NCBI GenBank assembly: GCA_029934875.1 | Contig: JAOZLK010000246.1 | Span: 1-6,778 of the forward strand | DNA length: 6,778 nt | Reading direction: 5' to 3' | From: Bacteroidales bacterium | GTDB taxonomy: Bacteria; Bacteroidota; Bacteroidia; Bacteroidales; GCA-2748055 | Shown here: positions 1-6,619 of the stretch, one piece after another | Numbering within the stretch: the stretch's first letter is position 1 | Layout of the letters: each line of letters begins with the position of its first letter | The notes under the pieces: generated by a model | What the model was told of the DNA's origin: nothing | Databases searched by the model: none | What the model saw: the letters and a program-made list of their open reading frames with translations, nothing else | Made by a program: the position numbers and the translations under genes

Positions 1-799
1 AACGATTCCTAGAATCGGTAAGGGCAGCATATCTCTCAACCCGGAGCTTATCGGATACAAAAACATAATCGATCCTGTCACGGGGTTGATCATCGTATGT
101 GAATCCATGAAAGGTAGCCACCGAACAATGTGGAGGCAGCTCGGAAACCCTGAAGGCATCCTGGAGTGAAGCCCCGATCATCTGGATGGGCTCAGAGTCC
201 GGTGGAAGGTTGAAGTCACCGCAAAGCACTACTGGCCCTTCCCCTTCCGAGGATCCTGCTTCAGTGATCTCTGAAATCCTTTTCAGAATCAGGGCAGCAG
301 CATTTTTCCTTGCTTCCACACCTTTATGATCGAAATGGGTATTAAATACATGAAGCGTGGCACCGCTTTCCCGGTCCACCAACTCAACCCAGGAACAAAC
401 CCTGCGACAAACGGCATCCCAGCCAAAGCTGCACTCCTCCGGGGTTTCCGAAAGCCAGAATGTACCCCCATCTTTCTTTTTGAAGCGATCGAGATTGTAA
501 AAGACCGCTGAAAACTCCCCTTCATGTTTCCCATCGTCTCTTCCTACGCCTTCATAAGCAAAATCGGGAAAGGCTTCAGCAAGGTCGTCCATCTGGCCTG
601 GCATTGCCTCCTGAACACAAAATATCTCTGCCCGGTGAAACTTCAAGAGCTTAATCACATCGGCGCGCCTGTGGGGCCAGGCATGTTCCCCATCACCCGC
701 TGTATTCATCCTGATGTTATAGGTTATCAGCTCAATAGGCTCCTGGGCCTGCAGACCAACAAACATAATACTCAAACAAACTCCCAATATCAATCTCAT
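1..799 (-). CDS. Secreted endonuclease/exonuclease/phosphatase (EEP) family protein, partial (C-terminus beyond left edge)
   Basis: Starts at the ATG at 799-797 and stays open to the window edge, giving 266 visible residues. Residues 1-18 look like a signal peptide (short basic start, hydrophobic core, cleavage near LQA|QEP), so the protein is probably exported. The mature part shows the EEP (DNase I/CCR4-like) motifs in order: TYNIR (26-30), the metal-binding Glu in CVQEA (Glu64), NTHFDHKG (153-160), GDFN (194-197) and RDRIDYVF (240-247). The SDH catalytic-histidine motif usually found near the C-terminus is absent only because the gene is cut; roughly 15-25 residues should be missing. The block FWLSETPEE (114-122) followed by GWDAVCRR (126-133) is familiar from the Bacteroidota members. 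The family hydrolyses phosphodiester or phosphomonoester bonds with a metal ion; the substrate (nucleic acid, sugar phosphate or phospholipid) cannot be told from sequence. It follows the serine dehydratase gene by 79 bases, which carry a promoter-like element and a complementary pair reaching its start codon. Confidence 0.9.
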   Translation of the reverse strand, partial: MRLILGVCLSIMFVGLQAQEPIELITYNIRMNTAGDGEHAWPHRRADVIKLLKFHRAEIFCVQEAMPGQMDDLAEAFPDFAYEGVGRDDGKHEGEFSAVFYNLDRFKKKDGGTFWLSETPEECSFGWDAVCRRVCSWVELVDRESGATLHVFNTHFDHKGVEARKNAAALILKRISEITEAGSSEGEGPVVLCGDFNLPPDSEPIQMIGASLQDAFRVSELPPHCSVATFHGFTYDDQPRDRIDYVFVSDKLRVERYAALTDSRNR

Positions 800-879
800 A
801 TCCTTACCCTTTCATTTACCTATTTACCCTCTTACTAATTAACCCTTGCAAACCAGATTCCTCCCACAAAGGTAAGGAT
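800..879 (-). repeat. Inverted repeat linking the serine dehydratase stop to the EEP start
   Basis: Read on the minus strand, ATCCTTACC (879-871) begins with the last base of the serine dehydratase TGA stop codon. Its perfect 9-base complement GGTAAGGAT (808-800) ends directly before the EEP ATG. In a read-through transcript the two arms could pair and hide the ribosome entry site, with a 62-base loop. Both arms are seen directly; the function is inference. Between them the leader has repeated GGTAA units (GGGTAAAT, AGGTAAAT, GGGTAAGG). Confidence 0.5.
867..874 (-). promoter_or_regulatory. Possible Bacteroidota -7 promoter element (TACCTTTG) for the EEP gene
   Basis: TACCTTTG on the minus strand is a full match to the Bacteroidota -7 consensus TAnnTTTG. 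It lies 67 bases before the EEP start codon, just after the serine dehydratase stop. It would give a leader of about 60 bases. No TTG (-33) element is visible at the usual distance upstream, so this may be a weak or chance match. Confidence 0.35.
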
Positions 880-2330
880 CATTGAGAATTGATTCTCTTT
901 TCCAGCTTTTTGGCCGAAGGAGTGATGGATAATCCTCCAAGGGCTGTACAACGTAGTTCGTGGGGAAGGCTCTTTCCAACCCTGTCCATGGTCTCTATCA
1001 CCTCATCCAGGGGGATTAAGTGTTCGTATCCGGCCAGGGCCATGTTAGCACACACCAATGCATTGCTTGCGGAAGAAATGTTTTTTCCCAGGCAGGGTGC
1101 TTCCACCCTTGCTGCAATGGGATCACAGATCATTCCCAGTGAGTTTTGCAGGGCGAGGGAAGCGGCTCCCATGCACTGCTCCAGGCTTCCGTCCAGGAGC
1201 CAGGCGATGCCGGCGGCGGCCATACCGGCCCCTGATCCGCATTCAGCCTGGCAAGCTCCAATTTCCGCAGAAAAAGTAGAGCTGCCGGCAATAAAAAGTC
1301 CCACCAGGCTTCCTGCCAGAAGCGCCTTAACTGCATGTTCATCATCCAGGCCAAGGGAATCGGCCACAGCAATAAGAGCTCCGGGGAAGGTTCCACACGA
1401 TCCGGCTGTGGGCGCCGCCACGATAACCCCCATGGAACTTTTCACCTCCATGAGGGCCGACACATAAAGGGTAATCTTATGCAGAAGCTCGCCTCCAGCC
1501 AGTCTTCCTTCATCCAGCTTCTTCTGGTATCCTGCCGATTGAGCTCCCAGGATGCGGTCTTCGAAGTGGGTTCCTTTTAATCCGGAGTCAATGGCAGCCC
1601 TCATAATACCGTGAAGATTCCGCATCATCCCCAGTACATCCTCCCCGGAGATTCCTGCCCTGGAGGATTCGTACAGTGCGCCCAGCTCCCATGCAGAGAG
1701 CTGCCTGCCCCTATTATATGCCAGCATCTCGGTGCAGTTATTGAAGGGAAGCGCTTCCTCCCCCGGAGGGCCCACAGGCAATACAGGAAAGATCCTTCTT
1801 TTCAGAAACTCTCCTGAATGCTCACCACCGGAAAGCGGGATGCCTTTAGCTGAGAGCTTAAGGTCCTCGACCCGGTCACCCTTAATGGAAAGCTCAGTTC
1901 CATTGATCCGGATGACCTCGATCATTCCTCCCCCGGTGGAAAGTGCAAGTACTTCTGCCTGCTGCATGGTGTTCTCCAGGGATATAAGGTAGAGGTTGGC
2001 CTGTGAATAGCCTGTATCGCACACCACAAACTTTACTTCTATCCCGGCCTTAACAAGGTGTGGGTCAGGATCAATCAGGCGTGGATCATCTGCCTCATAA
2101 GCCAGCAAGCCTCCCTTTATCCCCATATCGGATCCCTGGCTCTCATGTGTTGTGGCCAGGGCATCGGCGGCATCATAACGAACCACCACCCTGCCGGGAT
2201 CCCCGGCCATCACGTCCCTGCATATCCTTCCTATTCGAAGTGCCGCAGCACTGTGTGAACTGGAAGGGCCGCGCATAACCGGACCCACCACATCATTAAA
2301 GATGCTCGGGATATGTTTAGAGATTCTCAT
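879..2330 (-). CDS. sdaA: L-serine dehydratase (L-serine ammonia-lyase), iron-sulfur dependent, single chain
   Basis: Converts L-serine to pyruvate and ammonia in the cytoplasm using a [4Fe-4S] cluster rather than PLP. It has 483 residues in one chain. The beta-type domain (about 1-150) carries GPSSSHS (21-27) and ends near STGGGMIEVI (131-140). After a linker, the alpha-type catalytic domain (about 197-483) carries AAPTAGSCG (305-313), the Cys360 segment ACQAECG, and CDPIAARVEAPC (402-413). The cysteine spacing 360/402/413 (42 and 11 residues) equals that of the three cluster ligands known from the Legionella enzyme, so the cluster site looks intact. The C-terminal tail (LGGLSITPS at 464-472, then basic and charged residues) lacks the terminal cysteine of one-chain type 2 enzymes and resembles type 1 alpha subunits. 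No ACT domain is evident between the parts. The start overlaps the end of the upstream peptidase gene by 14 bases, so they are very likely co-transcribed. The ATG has no strong Shine-Dalgarno sequence. An altered substrate cannot be ruled out. Confidence 0.9.
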   Translation of the reverse strand: MRISKHIPSIFNDVVGPVMRGPSSSHSAAALRIGRICRDVMAGDPGRVVVRYDAADALATTHESQGSDMGIKGGLLAYEADDPRLIDPDPHLVKAGIEVKFVVCDTGYSQANLYLISLENTMQQAEVLALSTGGGMIEVIRINGTELSIKGDRVEDLKLSAKGIPLSGGEHSGEFLKRRIFPVLPVGPPGEEALPFNNCTEMLAYNRGRQLSAWELGALYESSRAGISGEDVLGMMRNLHGIMRAAIDSGLKGTHFEDRILGAQSAGYQKKLDEGRLAGGELLHKITLYVSALMEVKSSMGVIVAAPTAGSCGTFPGALIAVADSLGLDDEHAVKALLAGSLVGLFIAGSSTFSAEIGACQAECGSGAGMAAAGIAWLLDGSLEQCMGAASLALQNSLGMICDPIAARVEAPCLGKNISSASNALVCANMALAGYEHLIPLDEVIETMDRVGKSLPHELRCTALGGLSITPSAKKLEKRINSQ

Positions 2331-4542
2331 TCCAATAGCGAGCCATGGTTCTGCGCAGGTGCAAGCTGGTATTCTCCCTTTCTCTTATGGAATGGGTACG
2401 CATGGGGTAGGCCATCATATCGAACTGCTTATCCAGCATGATCAGTTCGTCCACAAGCATTTCGCAACTCTGGTAGTGCACATTGTCATCGGCCGTTCCA
2501 TGGATTAAAAGCAATTTTCCCTGCAATCCGGAAGCGTGTGTAATGGGTGAACCATTTTTGAATCCTTCGGGATTCCCGGAAGGGAGTCCCATGTAGCGTT
2601 CCTGGTAAGCCGTATCATAAAGCTTCTGGTTCGATACGAAGGCGATGGCAATGCCGGTTTTATATAGCTCGGGAAAGCGGAACATGCAGTTCAGGGTCAT
2701 GGAACCACCACCGCTCCATCCCCAGATACCCACCCGATCCGGATTCAGGAAACTATAGCTGGCAAGTAATTTTCTAGCAGCAGCAGCCTGGTCCAGGGAG
2801 GCCAGGATTCCGATCTGCCGGTAGATTGACTTTCGCCATTCTCTTCCCCTGGGAACAGCAGTACCCCTGTTGTCCACACTGATTAGCACATATCCCTGTT
2901 GGGCCAGGTACTGGTGCCAGAGATCACCCCCCGCCCAGTTGTCCTGAACCGTCGAGCTTGCCGGCTCGCCGTAAACAAAGAAAATAACAGGATATTTTTG
3001 ATCCGGATTAAAACCGGGGGGTCGGATCATCCATGCATCCAGAACCACATCGCCGATATCTACCTTTATAAACTCTTTTGGATTCAATCCCAGGGCCTCA
3101 ATACTCTCCTTGATCTCCTGGTTGTCCTCCATTACCCTCACCACCTTATGCTTCTTCACATCCAGGAGGGAAATCACAGGCGGCTTAGTCGCACTCTGAT
3201 AGGTATGAAGCGCCCAGCGGGCATTGTCCGACATCTGGTAACTGTGCTGCCCCTGCTCATCTTCCGGGGAGATGCGCTCGGCCTCTCCCTTTCCATTTAG
3301 ACGGCTCCTATATAGATAGCGTTGGGTAAAGTTATCCGGTGAGGCAATATAATACACATATCCTGAAGAGGGATCGATGCAAACCACCTCCACCACATCG
3401 AATGCACCCCTGGTAACAGGGAGAATTTCATTTCCATCCTGTGATACTTTGTAAAGGTGTCTCCAGCCATCCCGTTCGCTGATCCAGGTGAAATTGCGAT
3501 TGTCATCCAGCCAGATGGGTGTGTCATGCACATCCAGGAAGGCCTCGTCGGCTTCGGTGAGTATGTTGCTCACTTCCATGTTTCCAAGGTTTGCCAGCCA
3601 AACCTTGTTGGTATTCTGCAGCCTGTTGAGCTGCTGGATCATCACCTGTTCCGAGCCAGGTATCACCTCCATCCTCACCAGGTAGTTATTTCGGGGATCG
3701 CCCGGTATATCGAACCACCTTGTGGATCCTCCACTGGCCGGAACCACCCCGATCTTCACCGCCGAATTGGTGGTTCCCACCTTGGGATAAGGAAAGGGGA
3801 GTGGGATGGAGTAGATGGAATCCAGGTTATTAATCATGTAGAAGGTTCCGGTACCCTCTGTATCCGAATGCCAGTAAACGATATTCTCACCGTCGTTGCT
3901 CCACCGAAATCCGTCCCGGCAATCAAACTCCTCCTCGTAAACCCAGTCGAAGGTTCCGTTCACATATCTCTCACTACCATCGTGAGTGATCTGCGTCATG
4001 AGCTCCCCTTCCAGCTCCTCCATATAGATGTTGTTCTTGCTCACATAGGCCACCCTGCTGTCATCCGGTGAGAATTTTGCAAACATCAGGGACGCACTTT
4101 CCAGCGTTTTTCCCAGCTGTTTCAATTGTCCGCTTTCAAGGTCCAGCACCCAGTAATCGCCCCTGGTATGGTAGCGCCACACCCGCCGGGTGTTTGCGAA
4201 CAGAAGGATGTGCTTCTGATCGCCCGACCAGATGTAATCCCTTAGTTGCAGGGGCTCATCCAGGCCCTCCGGTGTCAGGTCAGCAGCCCCGACCAGAACC
4301 ACCCTTTCGCCGTTTTTTACCTCGTAACGTACGATCTCACTACACCCGGCAGCTGGATCTGCCTCCAGGGTGGTGTAGTGCATATTATCTTCCATCCAAC
4401 GCAGTGATTGGTAGCCACGGGTGGGGTAACTATTGTTTTTATAGATATCCTCAAGGGTCAGGCTCTGCTCCTGTGCTGTTATTGACAGGCTTACAAAGAC
4501 AAGGGCCAGGGATTTAAACAGGCGATAATTTTTTCCATTCAT
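2317..4542 (-). CDS. Secreted dipeptidyl peptidase IV-type serine peptidase (S9B family)
   Basis: Removes N-terminal dipeptides, typically with Pro or Ala second, from peptides in the periplasm or outside the cell. It has 741 residues, close to the usual DPP IV length (about 720-770). Residues 1-23 form a signal peptide (hydrophobic core, cleavage near ITA|QEQ). An N-terminal beta-propeller (about 30-495) contains DWVYEEEF (199-206), whose Glu pair (Glu204/Glu205 by alignment with the human enzyme) binds the substrate amino end. The C-terminal alpha/beta hydrolase domain (about 496-741) has the oxyanion-side Tyr524 in VYGEP, nucleophile Ser610 in GWSGGG, the catalytic Asp in HGTADDNVHYQ (685 or 686) and His717 in RTHSI. 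The elbow reads GWSGGG where classical DPP IV has GWSYGG, which I recall as usual for a Bacteroidota subgroup. It is the first gene of the leftward run and overlaps the serine dehydratase gene. Its promoter should lie in the 70-base divergent spacer. All active-site residues are present, so it is probably functional. Confidence 0.95.
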   Translation of the reverse strand: MNGKNYRLFKSLALVFVSLSITAQEQSLTLEDIYKNNSYPTRGYQSLRWMEDNMHYTTLEADPAAGCSEIVRYEVKNGERVVLVGAADLTPEGLDEPLQLRDYIWSGDQKHILLFANTRRVWRYHTRGDYWVLDLESGQLKQLGKTLESASLMFAKFSPDDSRVAYVSKNNIYMEELEGELMTQITHDGSERYVNGTFDWVYEEEFDCRDGFRWSNDGENIVYWHSDTEGTGTFYMINNLDSIYSIPLPFPYPKVGTTNSAVKIGVVPASGGSTRWFDIPGDPRNNYLVRMEVIPGSEQVMIQQLNRLQNTNKVWLANLGNMEVSNILTEADEAFLDVHDTPIWLDDNRNFTWISERDGWRHLYKVSQDGNEILPVTRGAFDVVEVVCIDPSSGYVYYIASPDNFTQRYLYRSRLNGKGEAERISPEDEQGQHSYQMSDNARWALHTYQSATKPPVISLLDVKKHKVVRVMEDNQEIKESIEALGLNPKEFIKVDIGDVVLDAWMIRPPGFNPDQKYPVIFFVYGEPASSTVQDNWAGGDLWHQYLAQQGYVLISVDNRGTAVPRGREWRKSIYRQIGILASLDQAAAARKLLASYSFLNPDRVGIWGWSGGGSMTLNCMFRFPELYKTGIAIAFVSNQKLYDTAYQERYMGLPSGNPEGFKNGSPITHASGLQGKLLLIHGTADDNVHYQSCEMLVDELIMLDKQFDMMAYPMRTHSIRERENTSLHLRRTMARYWNENL

Positions 4543-4612
4543 GGTATAATGCTATTGGGTCTTTAAATATAAATCAAAGTTTCTTAACTTGGTACAAAGC
4601 CCGGGACACATC
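4543..4612. other. Divergent intergenic spacer between the peptidase gene and the two-helix membrane protein gene
   Basis: These 70 AT-rich bases must hold the leftward peptidase promoter and probably the rightward one. The best -7-like strings are AAACTTTG on the minus strand (4582-4575), 32 bases before the peptidase ATG, and TAACTTGG on the plus strand (4585-4592). Each differs from TAnnTTTG at one fixed position, and neither has a well-placed -33 TTG. No strong hairpin or operator-like repeat is seen apart from the CCCGGG palindrome at 4600-4605. Confidence 0.4.
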
Positions 4613-5095
4613 ATGTACAACTATGAGCGTTATAACTTCAGAGTAATCACACTTGGACTTGGCCTGATGGCCTTTATGTTCCTGATGTATGACAAATACA
4701 TCGGGGCCATCATCTCCCTGGTCATGGCAATTCTGGCTACTTTCTCCTTCGAGGGTATCACAATCGATCCGCAAGGTCAGCGATACAAAAAATATGATCG
4801 CTTTTTTCGCCTGAATATCGGAAGGTGGGAGAAGCTTCCAAAGCCCAGCTATGTCACCCTTGTCAGGATCAACCTGAACAACCAGAAGAACATGGCAAGT
4901 CCCATTGTTGCTCCTCAAGCTGGCAAGTCGACCAGGGCCTTTAAGGTCAACCTGATTGTTGAAGGCGATAAGCGCTTCATCCCCATTTGCAGGGGATCCC
5001 TGGAGAAGATGACAGAGGAGGCACTTAAACTTGGGAAGGCTATGGATCTAAGGGTATTGGATTATACCACCCACGATAAGAAATGGATCCTGTAA
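4613..5095 (+). CDS. Hypothetical protein with two N-terminal membrane helices and a soluble domain
   Basis: I do not recognise this as a named family. From the ATG at 4613 it has 160 residues; a TTG eight codons upstream (4589) is in frame, but ATG is preferred because those extra codons add nothing recognisable. Residues 10-26 and 29-46 are two closely spaced hydrophobic segments joined by a short MYDKY turn, so the protein is a likely inner-membrane hairpin. The remaining 115 residues are soluble and mixed in charge. They include ITIDPQGQRYKKYDRFFRL (49-67), a segment rich in short predicted strands, and an amphipathic stretch near 127-146. This layout recalls membrane-anchored bacterial PH-like domains, but that is only an impression. 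No catalytic motif is visible. The next gene begins 10 bases after its stop, so the two form a likely operon and may share a function. Divergent from the peptidase gene. Confidence 0.8.
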   Translation: MYNYERYNFRVITLGLGLMAFMFLMYDKYIGAIISLVMAILATFSFEGITIDPQGQRYKKYDRFFRLNIGRWEKLPKPSYVTLVRINLNNQKNMASPIVAPQAGKSTRAFKVNLIVEGDKRFIPICRGSLEKMTEEALKLGKAMDLRVLDYTTHDKKWIL

Positions 5096-5105
5096 AAGCC
5101 AGGTA

Positions 5106-5900
5106 ATGTTAGGAAAAGATGTGACATTCACCATCTCGGCCAGGGGGAAAAACGAAAGGATGCCCATAGTGGACTTCCTCCAAATGCATTTTTCAAATAT
5201 TCCCCTGGACCAGGTCGACAGTGTCTTTGGTTTTCTGGAAGCTTCCAGCCTCTACAGCGGACGGCCATTTCTGAAAAGGCAGTTGTCGGATAAGGATCTG
5301 GAGGCGATGAAGGAGAGGAACATCGGTCTTCGAATTCCATTTACAAACCACTTTCTTTCAAAGCAGGAGTACCTGGACCATACACCCTTTCTGGAAAAAT
5401 ATCACGGGAAGGGGAACTCGGTAATCTGTACCAACGATCAGCTGGCAACCTGGGTAAAAAGGGATTTTCCCCTGTACCAGGTTGAGGCGAGTATATTGAA
5501 AGAGATCGACTCCCATGAAGGCATTGAAAGGGCCCTGGACTTATACGATACAGTGATCCTGCCCATGAACCTCAACTACAATACAGCCTTCCTGTCGTCC
5601 ATCAGGAATAAGGAAAGAATTACCCTTTTTGGAAATGCAGGTTGTGCTTTGACTTGTCCGGCGCGTATCTGTTATGAACATATCTCGAAGACCAACAAAA
5701 AACTAGCATCACAAAATATCCTTCACAGGAATATTACCTTCCTCTTCCGAATGGGATTTCCCATTAACTGGTGTTCAAACCGGCTCCATCCCAGGAAATT
5801 AAAAGGAATAGTTGATTTTGACCTCGAAGTACTATATTCATTGGGATTCAGGCGCTTTAAAATGCTCCGCGAAAACAGGGTTCGGGAAACCGGGCACTAG
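5106..5900 (+). CDS. Peptidase U32-like (TIM-barrel) protein with possible iron-sulfur cysteines
   Basis: A 264-residue soluble protein with no signal peptide, starting at an ATG 10 bases after the previous stop with AGG a few bases upstream. The plan resembles U32-like proteins: a strand with IPFTNHF (77-83), a segment GNSVICTNDQLATWV (103-117), a strand ending EASILKEI (127-134), YDTVILPMNLNYNT (147-160), then GNAGCALTCPARICYEH (176-192) with Cys180, Cys184 and Cys189, a later Cys223 in NWCSNRLHP, and a closing DLEVLYSLGFRRFKML (239-254). In U32-family proteins such as UbiU/UbiV four cysteines hold a [4Fe-4S] cluster, and the family acts in RNA hydroxylation and oxygen-independent quinone hydroxylation; proteolysis is doubtful for many members. 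It is far shorter than those enzymes, and the spacing of its cysteines differs, so neither the cluster nor the reaction is proved. Assignment is from remembered motif patterns. It probably forms an operon with the two-helix membrane protein upstream. Confidence 0.72.
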   Translation: MLGKDVTFTISARGKNERMPIVDFLQMHFSNIPLDQVDSVFGFLEASSLYSGRPFLKRQLSDKDLEAMKERNIGLRIPFTNHFLSKQEYLDHTPFLEKYHGKGNSVICTNDQLATWVKRDFPLYQVEASILKEIDSHEGIERALDLYDTVILPMNLNYNTAFLSSIRNKERITLFGNAGCALTCPARICYEHISKTNKKLASQNILHRNITFLFRMGFPINWCSNRLHPRKLKGIVDFDLEVLYSLGFRRFKMLRENRVRETGH

Positions 5901-5908
5901 ATCCCTTG

Positions 5909-6550
5909 CTACTTGAACCAGAATCCAAGTGAAAAGAGCCACTGGCTGGGACGGGCGTCCAATTGATAATCAGCTCCCCCAACTGTAACTTCATCTCCTA
6001 AAGAGCTTAGAGAACCTTCGTAGCGGACATCAAGGGAGAGTTTAGACAGGTCGATACCCAGTCCGGCCTGGAATCCCCAGGTCATCGATTGGGAAAAGAA
6101 TGTATAATCAGGATCAATATTTTGTGCATCATCGCTAACTGATTCATTCACAACATAGGATCCTACGGGGCCAAGATTGATTCGGGCAGGACCTAATTTC
6201 ATACCCACAAGGAGTGGCAGGTCGATCCGCTGGAAATTCACATTATAGGTGGCCTCAAGTGCGTCATTTCTGAACTCCTCAATCTTAGCTCCTCCATCAT
6301 TGAAATAGAGCTCGGGCTGAATAAAAATCATGGCAATATTAATGCGGGTTTGAAAGCCCACATGGTAACCCATCACATTATCGCCGGTAACAAGGTCATA
6401 TACATCAGAGCCATCCTCAATATCGGTCAGATCGGCGATTTTTAAGGAGTTTATTCCAAGTCCCGCTTTAATGCCCCATTGAAACATTTGTGCATTGGAA
6501 GTCTGGACCAGGAATAAAGAGATCGCAAGTATAAAAGTCAGTTTTTTCAT
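5909..6550 (-). CDS. Outer-membrane beta-barrel protein (PF13568-like)
   Basis: A 213-residue protein with a clear signal peptide (MKKLTFILAI start, cleavage near SNA|QMF at residue 20). The mature protein consists of alternating polar/hydrophobic strands split by acidic loops: FQWGIKAGLGINSL (23-36), YHVGFQTRINIAMIFIQPEL (62-81), the hallmark RIDLPLLVGMKLG (108-120) with INLGPVGSYVV (124-134), TWGFQAGLGIDL (157-168), LSLDVRYEGSL (171-181), and a last strand WLFSLGFWFK (204-213) ending in aromatic-rich residues, as expected for BamA-dependent insertion. This fits a small barrel of about eight strands, common in Bacteroidota. The specific role (structural or small porin) is unknown. It is transcribed leftwards and converges on the U32-like gene with 8 bases between stops. 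The gene upstream on the same strand ends 69 bases before its start, so it may have its own promoter there. Confidence 0.87.
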   Translation of the reverse strand: MKKLTFILAISLFLVQTSNAQMFQWGIKAGLGINSLKIADLTDIEDGSDVYDLVTGDNVMGYHVGFQTRINIAMIFIQPELYFNDGGAKIEEFRNDALEATYNVNFQRIDLPLLVGMKLGPARINLGPVGSYVVNESVSDDAQNIDPDYTFFSQSMTWGFQAGLGIDLSKLSLDVRYEGSLSSLGDEVTVGGADYQLDARPSQWLFSLGFWFK

Positions 6551-6558
6551 TATTCTTA

Positions 6559-6572
6559 ATATTAATTAATAT
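6559..6572. repeat. Perfect 14-base AT palindrome upstream of the barrel gene
   Basis: ATATTAATTAATAT is its own reverse complement and lies 8 bases upstream of the barrel gene ATG. It could be an operator or simply part of an AT-rich, weakly structured leader of the kind that aids translation in Bacteroidota. The sequence is certain; a role is not. Confidence 0.4.
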
Positions 6573-6619
6573 GCAGCAACAATCATTGTACGGAATTAGA
6601 CCGTTCATGGTTGCAAAAA

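Noticed and set aside
289..534. Minus-strand 81-codon frame and its plus-strand neighbours near 326-838
   Set aside because: The EEP gene occupies this stretch in another frame with all its metal-site motifs, so these are shadow frames.
804..815. Mini reading frame ATG AAA GGG TAA before the EEP gene as a regulatory peptide
   Set aside because: Three codons are easily found by chance and the frame is unrelated to the main one; it is mentioned only as part of the repeat cluster.
884..897. Inverted repeat GAGAAT-TG-ATTCTC at the end of the serine dehydratase gene as a terminator
   Set aside because: The loop would be only two bases, it lies in codons, and no T-run follows on the minus strand where the gene is read.
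889..1467. Long plus-strand open frame (192 codons) opposite the serine dehydratase
   Set aside because: It lies wholly within a gene with clear family motifs on the other strand, and its translation shows no recognisable domain; it is a shadow of a GC-rich coding region.
3457..4071. Plus-strand open frame of 204 codons opposite the peptidase
   Set aside because: It is antisense to the well-supported propeller domain and has no motif or leader of its own.
4545..4550. TATAAT as a sigma-70 -10 box for the rightward genes
   Set aside because: Bacteroidota use a different primary promoter consensus, and no TTGACA-like partner lies at the right distance; this hexamer is common in AT-rich spacers.
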